Assembly: GCA_021323595.1 (NCBI GenBank)
Contig: JAJPKR010000054.1
Coordinates: 1-45,886 of the forward strand
DNA from: Terriglobia bacterium
GTDB taxonomy: Bacteria > Acidobacteriota > Terriglobia > Terriglobales > SCQP01
Direction: 5' to 3'
Length of the DNA stretch: 45,886 nucleotides
The notes under the pieces are model-generated. The model ran no database searches. It had not been told where the DNA came from and saw only the letters and a list, made by a program, of their open reading frames with translations. A program made the translations under genes and the position numbers. The first letter of the stretch is position 1. Every line of letters starts with the position of its first letter. Below, piece after piece: positions 8,430 to 17,563 of the stretch.

Positions 8430-9904
8430 ACGGAATCGGGGATTTCGGCAATGGGAAGCGAGAGAGTAAAGACACTGCCCTGCCGGTTGCTGGGGCTGGC
8501 AAGGACCAGGGCGCCGCCGTTGGCCTCGGCAATGGCCCGCGCGATCGTCAGGCCGAGTCCGGTGCCGCGGCCGGCCCCCTGCGATTGGCGACCGCGATAG
8601 AACTTTTGGAAGATTAAATCACGCTCGTTCTGCGCCACACCCGAGCCGCGGTCGGCGACACTGAGGCACACGAAGGCGCCGTTTGGCTCGGCAATCACGG
8701 TAATCGGTTCGCGCTTGGGCGAGTACTGGTCGGCATTTTCCAACAAGCGCACGAGCGCCCTCCTGGTACTGGCGGGATCGACACACACGCGAGGCAGGTC
8801 TGGCGGCAATTCCAGTTCGACGGGGCGAGGCCCCAAGACGTTGCGGCAGTCGTTCAGCGCCGCACGGACGAGTTGGTCCACAGGTTGCGAGCTGGGCGCG
8901 GGCCGAAACTGGCCGGCTTCGAGCTGCGCCATCTCGCTAGCCTCAGCGACGAGACGGTCGAGGCGGTCGGCCTCCTGGTCGATCACCTGCAACAGTTCCT
9001 GCCGGGCCGCCTCGTCCGCCGTGGGGCCGTGCACCAAAGCGGTGACCGCCGCTTTGATCGCCGTCAGCGGCGTGCGGAAGTCGTGCGCCACGGCATCCAG
9101 CAGCGCGGACTTCAAACGCTCGCTTTCGCGTGTTGCCTGCGCGCGGGCGAGTAGGTCCAGGGCGCGCGCCCGCTCGAGCGCGACCGCGATCACGCCGCCC
9201 AGGGCCTCGCGCGTAGGCGGGGTCAGGCTTGTCCCGACCACGCCGAACGCACCCTCGGCGCGGACTCCCAAGCGCACGACGCCGATCGTGAGCGGGAGGG
9301 CGGCAGCGGGCTCCGCAGAACTAGGCGCGGGTGCGAGCACTTCGAGCGCCGCGGATCGGAGCTGTTGTGTTTCGATCATGGCAGCGGCCGCGCCGAACCG
9401 ATATACCTGCTCCCCCTCCGTGATGAATAGCGCCGCGCCTTCGGCATCGAACGTCTCGGCCAAATGCTTAGGCATGGTCCGCGCCAACTCCGAAAGGTCG
9501 GCATCGCCTAGCAAACGCTGGCTGAAGGCGTAGAGGAGCTCGGCTTCGCGCCGTCGGCGCCAGGCTTCTCGGGCTTGACGTTTGGCACGGTCGGAGAGGC
9601 CGCTGCCCACCACGGCCACGATCAAGAACGCGAACAATGCGACCCAATTCTGCGGGTCACGGATCGTGAAGGCGCCGACTGGAGGCAAAAAGAAAAAGTT
9701 GAAGGCCAGGACCGCCGCTAACGACATGAGGATGGCAACCGCAAGGCCCCACAAAGCGGAAATCGCCAAAATCGCCAGCAGGAAAGAGAGCGCGACGGTG
9801 GTGAGATTGACCGGAACCAACTGTCGATAAACGGCGGCGATGCCGGCTACGATACCGAGCACGGCGCCAACGCGCAGAGCCAGCGCAAGGAGCGGTCCCC
9901 TCAT
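8426..9904 (-). CDS. kdpD: KdpD kinase half: DUF4118-GAF-HisKA-HATPase sensor kinase
   Basis: The product is 492 residues, against about 900 for full-length KdpD. It begins directly with the four-helix DUF4118 membrane domain (residues about 5-102, including VNLTTVALSFLLAILAISAL and the re-entrant NFFFLPPVGAFTI), then a GAF-like region, the dimerisation helix with phospho-acceptor His 274 (LLDAVAHDFRTPLTAIKAAV), and the ATP-binding domain (N box LLENADQYSP, G1 ADRGSGV, G2 GTGLGL). The usual N-terminal KdpD ATPase and Usp domains are absent; two separate proteins carrying them are encoded at 16490-18663. A ribosome site AGGCAGGA lies upstream of ATG 9904, and a TAAAAT -10-like box sits at 9924-9929. 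Known role of the family: phosphorylating KdpE in response to potassium or ionic conditions. Confidence 0.92.
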   Translation of the reverse strand: MRGPLLALALRVGAVLGIVAGIAAVYRQLVPVNLTTVALSFLLAILAISALWGLAVAILMSLAAVLAFNFFFLPPVGAFTIRDPQNWVALFAFLIVAVVGSGLSDRAKRQAREAWRRRREAELLYAFSQRLLGDADLSELARTMPKHLAETFDAEGAALFITEGEQVYRFGAAAAMIETQQLRSAALEVLAPAPSSAEPAAALPLTIGVVRLGVRAEGAFGVVGTSLTPPTREALGGVIAVALERARALDLLARAQATRESERLKSALLDAVAHDFRTPLTAIKAAVTALVHGPTADEAARQELLQVIDQEADRLDRLVAEASEMAQLEAGQFRPAPSSQPVDQLVRAALNDCRNVLGPRPVELELPPDLPRVCVDPASTRRALVRLLENADQYSPKREPITVIAEPNGAFVCLSVADRGSGVAQNERDLIFQKFYRGRQSQGAGRGTGLGLTIARAIAEANGGALVLASPSNRQGSVFTLSLPIAEIPDSV

Positions 9905-10024
9905 CGCGGGTATTCCTGCCTCAATTTTAGCCTCGGCGTATTGCCCGGCTGATGCGCGCGGTCTTTACACAAACTTGATGCGGGCTTTATGCCATGCTGA
10001 CGGCGACCGCCGCAGGCTGAATGC
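9905..10024. promoter_or_regulatory. Divergent kdpDE / kdpFABC control region
   Basis: This is 120 bases between divergent kdp genes. Rightwards, TTTACA (9964-9969) and TTATGC (9987-9992) are spaced 17 bases and could serve kdpFABC, though the -10 is poor, as expected for a promoter needing an activator. Leftwards, TAAAAT (9924-9929) could be the kdpD -10. The AT-richer stretch around 9964-9992 is the likeliest KdpE site. The gap is too short for a large riboswitch such as ydaO. Confidence 0.45.
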
Positions 10025-10108
10025 GTGGAATATTTCATAGCCGGAATGTTTGCAGTGTGCGTCGGTGCTTATCTGATTTACGCCCTGCTGCGCCCGGAAA
10101 AGTTCTAG
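10025..10108 (+). CDS. kdpF: KdpF small subunit, 27 residues
   Basis: This short gene reads VEYFIAGMFAVCVGAYLIYA followed by LLRPEKF and TAG. The ending YALLRPEKF is the signature of KdpF, the single-helix lipid-like stabilising subunit of the potassium-importing Kdp ATPase. The start is GTG 10025 with AGG about 8 bases upstream; an overlapping ATG at 10021 is in another frame. KdpA follows 12 bases after the stop. Position, length, hydrophobicity and C-terminal motif all agree, so the call is firm despite its size. Confidence 0.93.
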   Translation: MEYFIAGMFAVCVGAYLIYALLRPEKF

Positions 10109-10120
10109 CGGTACCAGGGC

Positions 10121-11905
10121 ATGACTCACTTTCTGCTCTTGACCGCGATTTACTTCGTGGTCCTGCTCGGCATCACGAAGCCCCTCGGCAGCTACATGGC
10201 GCGGCTCTTCAGCGGCCAGCGCACCTTCCTGCATCCGCTGCTCCGCCCCGTCGAGCGCGGCGTATACCGCCTTACCGGCGTCGAAGAGCACGCCGAGCAG
10301 CGCTGGACCGAGTACACGCTAGCGCTGCTTGCCTTCAGCGCGGCGGGGTTCGTGTGTGCGTTTGCGATACAGCTCTTGCAAGGGCATTTGCCCTGGAACC
10401 CGATGGGCTTCGGCACCGCGCACAAGCCCGCGGGCGCCATCCCCGTGACACCGGACCTGGCTTTCAACTCCGCCATCAGCTTCGTCACCAACACCAATTG
10501 GCAAGCTTACAGCGGAGAGAACACGGTGAGCTATTTCACGCAGATGACCGCCTTCACCGTGCAGAACTTTGTTTCGGCCGCGAGCGGCGTGGCGATGGCG
10601 ATGGTCCTGATTCGAGGCTTTGCTCGGCGCGAATCGAAGACCGTCGGCAATTTTTGGGTGGATCTGACACGCGCAACGGTCTATTTGCTTTTGCCGCTGG
10701 CCTTTTTCGCCGCCCTGCTTCTGGCTTCTCAGGGAGTGATTCAAAACCTGCGGCCATCGGTCGTCGCGCGTACATTGGAAGGCTCGATCCAAATCATTCC
10801 GCAGGGCCCGGTCGCCTCGCAGGAGGCGATCAAAATGCTCGGGACCAACGGCGGCGGCTTCTTCAATGCCAATTCGGCCCACCCCTTCGAGAATCCGACC
10901 CCGCTGTCGAATTTCGTGGAAATGCTCCTGATCTTCTCCATTCCGGCGGGGTTGACCTACACCTTCGGGCGCGACGTCGGCGACACGCGGCAAGGATGGG
11001 CCCTGTTTGCGGCGATGAGCATTCTCTTTCTGGTTGGGGCCGGCGTGCTGTTTCATTACGAACAGCGGGGCAACCCGCTCTTGACGCAACTGGGGCTACA
11101 AGCGAGGGCAGCGCCAGGCCAGCCCGGCGGCAACATGGAGGGAAAGGAGACGCGCTTCGGCATCGCTGACTCGGCGCTCTTCGCCACCATCACTACCGAC
11201 GCCAGTTGTGGCGCGGTGAATGCCGCTCACGACAGCCTGACGCCGTTGGGCGGCCTGGTGCCTTTGGTCAACATGGAACTGGGCGAGGTCGTATTTGGCG
11301 GCGTCGGCGCGGGGTTGCTGGGAATGTTGTTGTTCGCGATCTTGGCTGTCTTCATCGCCGGTTTGATGGTGGGGCGCACGCCGGAGTATTTAGGAAAGAA
11401 GATCGAGCGGCGCGAAGTGCAACTCGCGATGATCGCCCTGATCGCCACGGCGGCGAGCATGCTGGTCTTTACCGCCGTGGCCTCGGTAGCGCAATTCCGT
11501 CAAGGCGGCTATTGGAACCCTCCCGGAGCGGCGACCGCGAACCTAACCAACGGCGGCCCGCACGGTTTTACCGAACTCCTCTATGCCTATTCGAGCACGT
11601 CGGAGAACAACGGCAGCGCCTTTGCCGGCTTGAACGCCGATACGCCTTATTACAACTTCACCACCGCCGGCGCGATGCTCATCGGCCGCTTCGCCTTCTT
11701 AATTCCCTTGCTGGCCGTCGGGGGGAGCTTGGCGTCGAAAAAGCGGCTGGCGATCACCAGCGGCACGCTGCCGACGAGCGGACCGCTGTTCGTAGGACTG
11801 TTGATCGGCACGATTCTTCTGGTCGGGGCGCTGACGTTTTTTCCCGCGCTGTCTTTGGGGCCGGTGGCCGAACACTACCTGATGCAGGCGGGCCATGTCT
11901 TCTAG
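10121..11905 (+). CDS. kdpA: KdpA potassium-translocating subunit
   Basis: The product is 594 residues, slightly longer than the roughly 560 usual for the family. It is a polytopic inner-membrane protein of the superfamily of K+ transporters. Family landmarks are LGSYMARLF near the start, [18 protein letters not shown] and [20 protein letters not shown], which form selectivity-filter loops, and [19 protein letters not shown] and [17 protein letters not shown] further on. KdpA forms the selectivity filter and the intersubunit tunnel through which K+ passes to KdpB. The last codons overlap the start of kdpB by 11 bases, indicating translational coupling and equal production of the two subunits. 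Confidence 0.96.
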   Translation: MTHFLLLTAIYFVVLLGITKPLGSYMARLFSGQRTFLHPLLRPVERGVYRLTGVEEHAEQRWTEYTLALLAFSAAGFVCAFAIQLLQGHLPWNPMGFGTAHKPAGAIPVTPDLAFNSAISFVTNTNWQAYSGENTVSYFTQMTAFTVQNFVSAASGVAMAMVLIRGFARRESKTVGNFWVDLTRATVYLLLPLAFFAALLLASQGVIQNLRPSVVARTLEGSIQIIPQGPVASQEAIKMLGTNGGGFFNANSAHPFENPTPLSNFVEMLLIFSIPAGLTYTFGRDVGDTRQGWALFAAMSILFLVGAGVLFHYEQRGNPLLTQLGLQARAAPGQPGGNMEGKETRFGIADSALFATITTDASCGAVNAAHDSLTPLGGLVPLVNMELGEVVFGGVGAGLLGMLLFAILAVFIAGLMVGRTPEYLGKKIERREVQLAMIALIATAASMLVFTAVASVAQFRQGGYWNPPGAATANLTNGGPHGFTELLYAYSSTSENNGSAFAGLNADTPYYNFTTAGAMLIGRFAFLIPLLAVGGSLASKKRLAITSGTLPTSGPLFVGLLIGTILLVGALTFFPALSLGPVAEHYLMQAGHVF

Positions 11906-14018
11906 CACCCTCGCCGCACCGCCGGCATCAGCGCGAATGCTGCGCCGGCGCTCGCTGGCGGACCGCGAGCTCCTGGTTCGGGCGCTGACGGACTCGTGGC
12001 GCAAGCTCAATCCCGTGACCTTGGCGCGCAATCCCGTGATCTTCGTGGTCGAGCTGGGCGCGACGCTGACCACCGCCATTTTGCTGCACGATCTCTATTC
12101 GCGTCCGGCGTGGACCCAGGCGATGAGCTTCGAGGCCCAGGTCGCGCTTTGGCTCTGGTTCACGGTGCTCTTCGCGAATTTCGCAGAAGCCATGGCCGAG
12201 GCGCGCGGCAAGGCGCAGGCCGAGAGCCTGCGCAAGAGCCAGAGCGAAATCGTGGCCAAGCGCATCGCTACCAGCGGCCGGATGCCGTCCGCGCCGCGGA
12301 AGGTCGAACTTGTGTCCGCCAGCAGCCTGCGGGCCGGCGACCTGGTAGTCTGCGCCGCCGGCGACGTGATTCCCGGGGACGGCGACGTGGTCGAGGGAAT
12401 CGCCACCGTGGATGAGTCCATGATAACCGGGGAAAGCGCACCGGTAATCCGGGAATCGGGCGGCGACCGCAGCGCGGTCACTGGCGGCACCCGCGTGCTT
12501 TCCGATGAGATCACGATTCGGATCCTGTCCAACCCCGGCGAGACGTTTCTAGACCGCATGATCGCCCTGGTCGAGGGGGCCCAGCGGCAAAAGACGCCGA
12601 ATGAAATCGCGCTCAACATGCTGATCGCGGGATTGACGCTGATCTTCTTGCTGGCGGTCGCGACGCTGCCGCCGTTCGCCATCTATAGCCGCCGCGCCAT
12701 GGGCGCTGGCTTGACGCCGTCCGTCCCGGTCTTGATTTCCCTGTTGGTATGCCTGATCCCGACCACCATCGGCGGCTTGCTTTCGGCGATCGGCATCGCC
12801 GGCATGGACCGGGTCATGCAGCACAACGTCCTGGCGACGAGCGGCAAGGCAGTCGAGGCGGCAGGCGACGTGGACACCTTGCTGCTCGACAAGACCGGGA
12901 CCATCACCCTGGGCAATCGCCAGGCTGTCGAGTTCATTCCGGTACGCGGCGTCAGCGAGGCCATGCTCGCCGACACCGCGCAGTTAGCCAGTATGGCCGA
13001 CGAGACGCCTGAGGGGCGCTCGATCCTGATGCTCGCCAAGGCGCGCTACGGGTTGCGCGGCCGCGAGGTCTCGGAGGCCGAGATGGAATTCATCCCCTTT
13101 TCGGCCTATACGCGAATGAGCGGCGTGAACTTGGAGGGGCGACAATTGCGCAAAGGCGCCACCGACGCCGTTGTCGAGTTCGTGCGCCGGCATGGCGGTT
13201 CGGTGGACGACGAATTGCTGGAGCGCTCGCGGCAGATCGCCAGCCAGGGCGGAACGCCCCTCGCGGTCTGCGACGGCACCCGCCTGCTAGGCCTGATCCA
13301 TCTCAAGGACATCGTCAAAGGGGGCCTGCGCGACCGCATCTCGAAATTGCGCGCCATGGGCGTGCGGTCGGTAATGATCACCGGCGATAACCCTCTCACC
13401 GCCGCCGCCATCGCTCGCGAGGCCGGCCTGGACGACTTTCTGGCGCAGGCCACCCCCAAAGACAAGCTCGATTACATCCGTAAGGAACAAGCCGCCGGCC
13501 GCCTCGTGGCTATGGCCGGCGACGGCACCAACGATGCACCTGCCCTGGCCCAGGCCGACGTTGGCCTGGCCATGAACACCGGCACCATGGCCGCCAAGGA
13601 GGCCGGTAACATGGTGGATCTCGACAGCAACCCTACGAAGCTGCTGGAGGTAGTCGAGATCGGCAAGCAGTTGCTGATCACTCGCGGCGCCCTGACGACG
13701 TTTTCAATCGCCAACGACGTGGCGAAATACTTCGCCATCCTTCCGGCTATGTTCGCGCCCATTTATCCGGCCCTGGCGCACCTGAACATCATGCGCCTGC
13801 ATGATCCGCGGAGCGCGGTGCTGGCGGCAGTCATCTTCAACGCCCTAATCATCGTGGCGCTCATCCCGCTGGCGTTGCGCGGCGTGCGCTACCGTGCCAC
13901 CGGCGCCGCCAGCCTGCTGCGCCGCAACCTGCTCTTCTACGGCGTCGGGGGACTCATCGCCCCGTTTCCCGGAATTTGGGCGCTCGATCTGCTATTGCGC
14001 TGGCTTCATTGGGCCTAG
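11895..14018 (+). CDS. kdpB: KdpB P-type ATPase subunit
   Basis: The product is 707 residues. It carries the P-type ATPase signature [12 protein letters not shown] with phosphorylated Asp 332, the actuator motif MITGESAPV (178-186), and the P-domain hinge [20 protein letters not shown]. The ion-binding helix motif [14 protein letters not shown] is typical of KdpB. ATP hydrolysis here energises high-affinity K+ uptake via KdpA. The Ser of TGES is the residue reported to be phosphorylated in E. coli KdpB as an inhibitory switch and is present. The N-terminus has about 20 extra residues before the conserved part. The kdpC start lies 12 bases after the stop. Confidence 0.97.
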   Translation: MSSSTLAAPPASARMLRRRSLADRELLVRALTDSWRKLNPVTLARNPVIFVVELGATLTTAILLHDLYSRPAWTQAMSFEAQVALWLWFTVLFANFAEAMAEARGKAQAESLRKSQSEIVAKRIATSGRMPSAPRKVELVSASSLRAGDLVVCAAGDVIPGDGDVVEGIATVDESMITGESAPVIRESGGDRSAVTGGTRVLSDEITIRILSNPGETFLDRMIALVEGAQRQKTPNEIALNMLIAGLTLIFLLAVATLPPFAIYSRRAMGAGLTPSVPVLISLLVCLIPTTIGGLLSAIGIAGMDRVMQHNVLATSGKAVEAAGDVDTLLLDKTGTITLGNRQAVEFIPVRGVSEAMLADTAQLASMADETPEGRSILMLAKARYGLRGREVSEAEMEFIPFSAYTRMSGVNLEGRQLRKGATDAVVEFVRRHGGSVDDELLERSRQIASQGGTPLAVCDGTRLLGLIHLKDIVKGGLRDRISKLRAMGVRSVMITGDNPLTAAAIAREAGLDDFLAQATPKDKLDYIRKEQAAGRLVAMAGDGTNDAPALAQADVGLAMNTGTMAAKEAGNMVDLDSNPTKLLEVVEIGKQLLITRGALTTFSIANDVAKYFAILPAMFAPIYPALAHLNIMRLHDPRSAVLAAVIFNALIIVALIPLALRGVRYRATGAASLLRRNLLFYGVGGLIAPFPGIWALDLLLRWLHWA

Positions 14019-14030
14019 CCGGGGAGCCTC

Positions 14031-14615
14031 ATGCGGCGATATTTCACAACGGCGCTACGAATGATCGCGGTCATGACCGTGCTTACCGGCCTGATCTATC
14101 CGTTGCTTCTGACGGGGCTCTGCCAGGCGATATTTCACGCTCGCACCGACGGCAGCTTGATTCGACGCAACGGCGTGATCGTGGGCTCGCGTCTCATCGG
14201 GCAGGCCTTCAGCGAGCCGCAGTACTTCCAGAGCCGACCGTCGGCGGCGGGTTCCGGCGCGGGCTACGATCCCACCGACTCCACAGGCTCCAATCTTGGA
14301 CCGACTAACGCCCAGCTAATCCGCCGCGTACGCGCAGCCGTGGCCGCCTTCCGTCGCGCCAACCCGAATTACCGCGGACGGATTCCTGCCGACCTGGTGA
14401 CGGCATCCGGCAGCGGCCTCGACCCAGACCTCAGTCCCGATGCGGCCTTGGCGCAAGTGCCGCGCGTCGCGGCAGCTCGCCACCTCAGCGAAGCCCGCGT
14501 GCGAGCGCTCGTCCTCTCCCATGTCGAGGGCCGGCAATGGAATCTTTTCGGCGAGCCCCGCGTGAACGTGCTCGAGTTGAATTTGGCGCTTGAGGATGCT
14601 TCCTCAGGAAAGTAG
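14031..14615 (+). CDS. kdpC: KdpC accessory subunit
   Basis: The product is 194 residues with one N-terminal membrane helix (MIAVMTVLTGLIYPLLLTGL) and a periplasmic domain. Family motifs are GSLIRRNGVIVGSRLIGQAF, YFQSRPSAAG, the STGSNLGPTN motif, and AALAQVPRVAAARHLSEARV near the C-terminus, ending VNVLELNLAL. KdpC stabilises the KdpFABC complex. The preceding sequence GGGGAGCCTC gives a ribosome site before ATG 14031. The outer-membrane protein gene follows after 8 bases, so it belongs to the same operon. Confidence 0.95.
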   Translation: MRRYFTTALRMIAVMTVLTGLIYPLLLTGLCQAIFHARTDGSLIRRNGVIVGSRLIGQAFSEPQYFQSRPSAAGSGAGYDPTDSTGSNLGPTNAQLIRRVRAAVAAFRRANPNYRGRIPADLVTASGSGLDPDLSPDAALAQVPRVAAARHLSEARVRALVLSHVEGRQWNLFGEPRVNVLELNLALEDASSGK

Positions 14616-14623
14616 GGTTCCTC

Positions 14624-16291
14624 ATGTCTGTTCCCAGGCTCGCAAAAACTGCGAAGATCCTCTGCATCTTCGGCCTGCTGCCGACCGCCGTTTCGTTCGG
14701 CCAAGCAGCGACTCCGCCGACGGATTTCCACGCAGCCCGCGCAAGCGCGAACCGCACGTCCGCCGCCTCGACCGCCCCTGCCGATCTGCAGCAGCAATTG
14801 GCGAGCCTGCGCGCGCAACTCGCCGCGCTCCAAGCCCGACTGGACACGTTGGAACGCAACGCCCCGCTTGCGCAAGCGGCTCCGGCGCATGTCGAGTCCG
14901 CCGCAGCAAACAACATGGACAAGGCCGCGCCGGCCACGAGCTCCCAGCCCGGACCCGCCGCCGCGAGTGCGGACGCGGCCGGCCAGCCGCCCCGTTCCCA
15001 AACCGCGAAACAGCCAAAACCCGGCGCCAGCCAGCCCTTTTCATTCGCCGATTTCAGCTGGTTGAACGGCAATAGCCGAGTGACCCGCTCGCCGCTCGAT
15101 ACGCCGGTCTTTACGGGGGAGTTTCGCGCCGATGTCAGTTATATCTACGACTTCAATCATCCGGCGGACGACACACTGGTGGGAACGACCGAGAGCGGTC
15201 GCACCCAGGAGTTTCAGGTTCAGCAGTTGGGCGTGGGCGGCGATTTTCACTACCACAACGTTCGCGGCCGGCTGATGACCCAGTACGGAATGTATTCCAC
15301 TATGACGCCGCGCAACGACGCAACTCCCGGCCGCGGGCAATGGAACCTGGCCGACGCCTATCGGTATTTGTCGGAGGCGTACGGCGGTTACCATTTCGAT
15401 CTCATGCACGGCGTCAACGTGGATGCCGGGATATTCATGTCATACATCGGCCTCTTCAGCTATTATAATTTCGATAATTGGTCGTATCAACCATCCTACG
15501 TTTCTTCCAATACTCCTTGGTTTTTCGACGGCCTCCGCGTACAGACCTTTCCCACCGACCGCCTGAAAGTAGAATTTTGGCTTATCAACGGGTGGCAGTC
15601 CTATGGCCGCGCCAACCACCGCCCCGGCTTGGGCACGCAAATTGCCTGGCGGCCCAACGGAGCGGTGGCGCTGATTTTCAATGAATACGGCGTCGGCGCG
15701 GATACGGTTGGCGGCCCCGCCCGTACGCGCTGGCATAGTGACGACAGCGTCGAATTGAAATACCGTGACGAACCCGACAATTGGCTGGATCGCGCCGCGC
15801 TTACCTTCACCGCCGACTTCGGTTGCGAGTCGGGCGGCGGCGTCGTGTGCTGGGCCAAGGGCACGCCGCAACAGCCGCGCCAATATTTCATCGGGGCCAT
15901 GGCCTACAACCGGTTTTGGCTGCGTCGGAACCTTTACGGTGTCACGTTCGGGGGCGGCTGGATCAACAATCCAGGGCGCTATTTGGTCTTGTTGCCGCCC
16001 ATCAACGGCGCCACCGCGGTTTCGGGAACGCCCTATTTTACGGAGAACCCCGGCGATCCCTTTCGCGCGTGGGATGCCTCGGCCACCTTCGACGTCATGC
16101 CCAGCCAGTACATTACCTTCCGCTGGGAGTTCGACCATCGCGGTTCGAATGTGCCCTATTTCGCCGGGCCGGGCGGAGTCACGCCGCCGGGCGGCAATAC
16201 CGGAGCACCGGGTTCCCTGGTGCCCAACTGGACGCCAGATCTGGTCAAGGCGGAAAACCGGCTGAACATGGCCTTGCTGGTGATGTTCTAG
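14624..16291 (+). CDS. Outer-membrane beta-barrel protein (BBP2-like putative porin) in the kdp operon
   Basis: The product is 555 residues. A signal peptide (CIFGLLPTAVSFGQA) is followed by a coiled-coil heptad segment (LQQQLASLRAQLAALQARLD), a Pro/Ala-rich linker to about residue 140, and a large aromatic-rich barrel with alternating strands such as FTGEFRADVSYIYDFNHP, GGYHFDLMHGVNVDAGIFMS and YITFRWEFDHRGSN. It ends in Phe (MALLVMF), the C-terminal signature recognised by the BAM machinery. The short coiled coil resembles periplasmic trimerisation or peptidoglycan-contact segments of porins. Eight bases separate it from kdpC, so it is probably co-induced under potassium starvation and may allow K+ or another solute across the outer membrane; that role is inference. 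Confidence 0.82.
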   Translation: MSVPRLAKTAKILCIFGLLPTAVSFGQAATPPTDFHAARASANRTSAASTAPADLQQQLASLRAQLAALQARLDTLERNAPLAQAAPAHVESAAANNMDKAAPATSSQPGPAAASADAAGQPPRSQTAKQPKPGASQPFSFADFSWLNGNSRVTRSPLDTPVFTGEFRADVSYIYDFNHPADDTLVGTTESGRTQEFQVQQLGVGGDFHYHNVRGRLMTQYGMYSTMTPRNDATPGRGQWNLADAYRYLSEAYGGYHFDLMHGVNVDAGIFMSYIGLFSYYNFDNWSYQPSYVSSNTPWFFDGLRVQTFPTDRLKVEFWLINGWQSYGRANHRPGLGTQIAWRPNGAVALIFNEYGVGADTVGGPARTRWHSDDSVELKYRDEPDNWLDRAALTFTADFGCESGGGVVCWAKGTPQQPRQYFIGAMAYNRFWLRRNLYGVTFGGGWINNPGRYLVLLPPINGATAVSGTPYFTENPGDPFRAWDASATFDVMPSQYITFRWEFDHRGSNVPYFAGPGGVTPPGGNTGAPGSLVPNWTPDLVKAENRLNMALLVMF

Positions 16292-16489
16292 GATCGCCGG
16301 CGAGCAAACCAGAGCTGGCGCGGATTTTGACGGGATCGCATCGCTCGCCGCTGGATTCTTTTACTGGTGCAGGTGCGTCTCACTCAAGGAGAGAGACGCG
16401 GCAAAGTCAAGGCATGCAGAAGACAGCCGCACCGTTAGCTCCCGGGCGGGCCGTCCGCCAACTCGGCCGCCGCTGCTAGGCTTGTTGCA

Positions 16490-17563
16490 ATGGCTTCCCG
16501 CCCCGATCCCGAGCAGCTGCTGCGCCAGGCCCAGGCCGAAGAACGGTACGCGCGCCGCGGGCGGCTCAAGATCTTCCTCGGCTACACGGCACGGGTGGGC
16601 AAGTCCTATCGCATGCTCGACGAGGGCCGGCGCCGGGCTGCCCGCGGTGAAGACGTCGTGGTCGGAGCCCTTCAGCAGAGCTACTCCGCCGAGATTGAGG
16701 CGATACTGGCGCATTTGGAAGTCATCCCGATGCGGATTATCGACGCAACGCCGGTCGTGGATGTCGAAGCGCTGCTGGCGAGGCGCCCGCACTGCTGCCT
16801 CATCGACGGCCTGGCCAATTCGAATCCCCCGGGCAGCCGGCATCGCGAGCGTTGGCAGGATGCCGAGGAGCTGCTAGACGCCGGCATCTCTGTGATTGCG
16901 AGCATTAATCTGCAGTTCATCGCCGAGCGCCGCGCGGCGGTTGAGAGCATCATTGGCCAGGCGCGCGGCGGTCCTGCGGTGCCGGAAGAGTTCGTCCGCA
17001 GTGCCGACGAGATTGAGGTGGTCGACGCGCCGCCCGAAGCCGCCGCCGCACCCGACAATGTCCGCCAATTGACTGAACTGCGAGAGATCGCACTGCTGCT
17101 GGCCGCCGACGTCGTGGACCAGCAGTTGGCGGCATACTTGCGGCGCCATGGCATCGAACAATCCTGGGGCGCCCACGAGCGGATTTTGCTTTGCTTGGGC
17201 GATGCACCGGCCGACGCCATGATCGCCAGCGGGCAGCGCAACGCCGCGCGGTTCCATGGCGAGCTACTCGCGGTCCACGTGGCGCCGCCGCGGCAGAAGG
17301 CGAGCGCCACTGTGCTGCGCAATATTGAGCTGGCGCAGCAAGCCGGGGCGGAGCTGGTGACGATCGAGGCCACCGACTTCGTACGTCCCGTGCTCGAGCT
17401 CGCCCGCGAGCGGGGCGCCACGCAAATCTTCCTTGGTCACGCCCGTTTGCGCCGGCGCTGGCAGCCTTGGCGCCGCGGCGCTCTCTACCGACTGATCCGC
17501 CAGGCGGAAGGCATCGATATCCGCATCTTCCCCGCCGAGACCAGCGTCTCTCTGGAGTCATGA
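16490..17563 (+). CDS. KdpD sensor-half paralogue with degenerate ATPase, plus Usp domain
   Basis: The product is 357 residues. Residues 24-230 align with the KdpD N-terminal domain: GRLKIFLGYTARVGKSYRML, with a Walker A altered from AGVGKT to ARVGKS, and CLIDGLANSNPPGSRH, where the family has DELAH, so the Walker B Glu and following His are lost. The 'TTxNVQHLESLND' segment has become ASINLQFIAERRA. Residues about 240-350 form a universal-stress-protein fold (AHERILLCLGDAPADAMIAS, ATQIFLGHARLRRRWQPWRR). There are no membrane or kinase domains. It overlaps the next gene by 4 bases (ATGA). It probably binds nucleotide poorly and could act as a regulatory partner of its intact neighbour. About 200 bases with no clear promoter separate it from the barrel gene. 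Confidence 0.85.
   Translation: MASRPDPEQLLRQAQAEERYARRGRLKIFLGYTARVGKSYRMLDEGRRRAARGEDVVVGALQQSYSAEIEAILAHLEVIPMRIIDATPVVDVEALLARRPHCCLIDGLANSNPPGSRHRERWQDAEELLDAGISVIASINLQFIAERRAAVESIIGQARGGPAVPEEFVRSADEIEVVDAPPEAAAAPDNVRQLTELREIALLLAADVVDQQLAAYLRRHGIEQSWGAHERILLCLGDAPADAMIASGQRNAARFHGELLAVHVAPPRQKASATVLRNIELAQQAGAELVTIEATDFVRPVLELARERGATQIFLGHARLRRRWQPWRRGALYRLIRQAEGIDIRIFPAETSVSLES

Noticed and set aside
9905-10024. c-di-AMP (ydaO) riboswitch upstream of kdpFABC
   Set aside because: Only 120 bases separate the divergent genes, and I see no pairing pattern of that RNA class.
10319-13490. Several open frames on the minus strand inside kdpA and kdpB
   Set aside because: They run opposite to intact, strongly conserved kdp genes and show no family motif.
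16375-16399. 7-bp stem hairpin between the barrel gene and the KdpD-N genes
   Set aside because: The 11-base loop is large for so short a stem, and there is no T tract, so it is not a supportable terminator.
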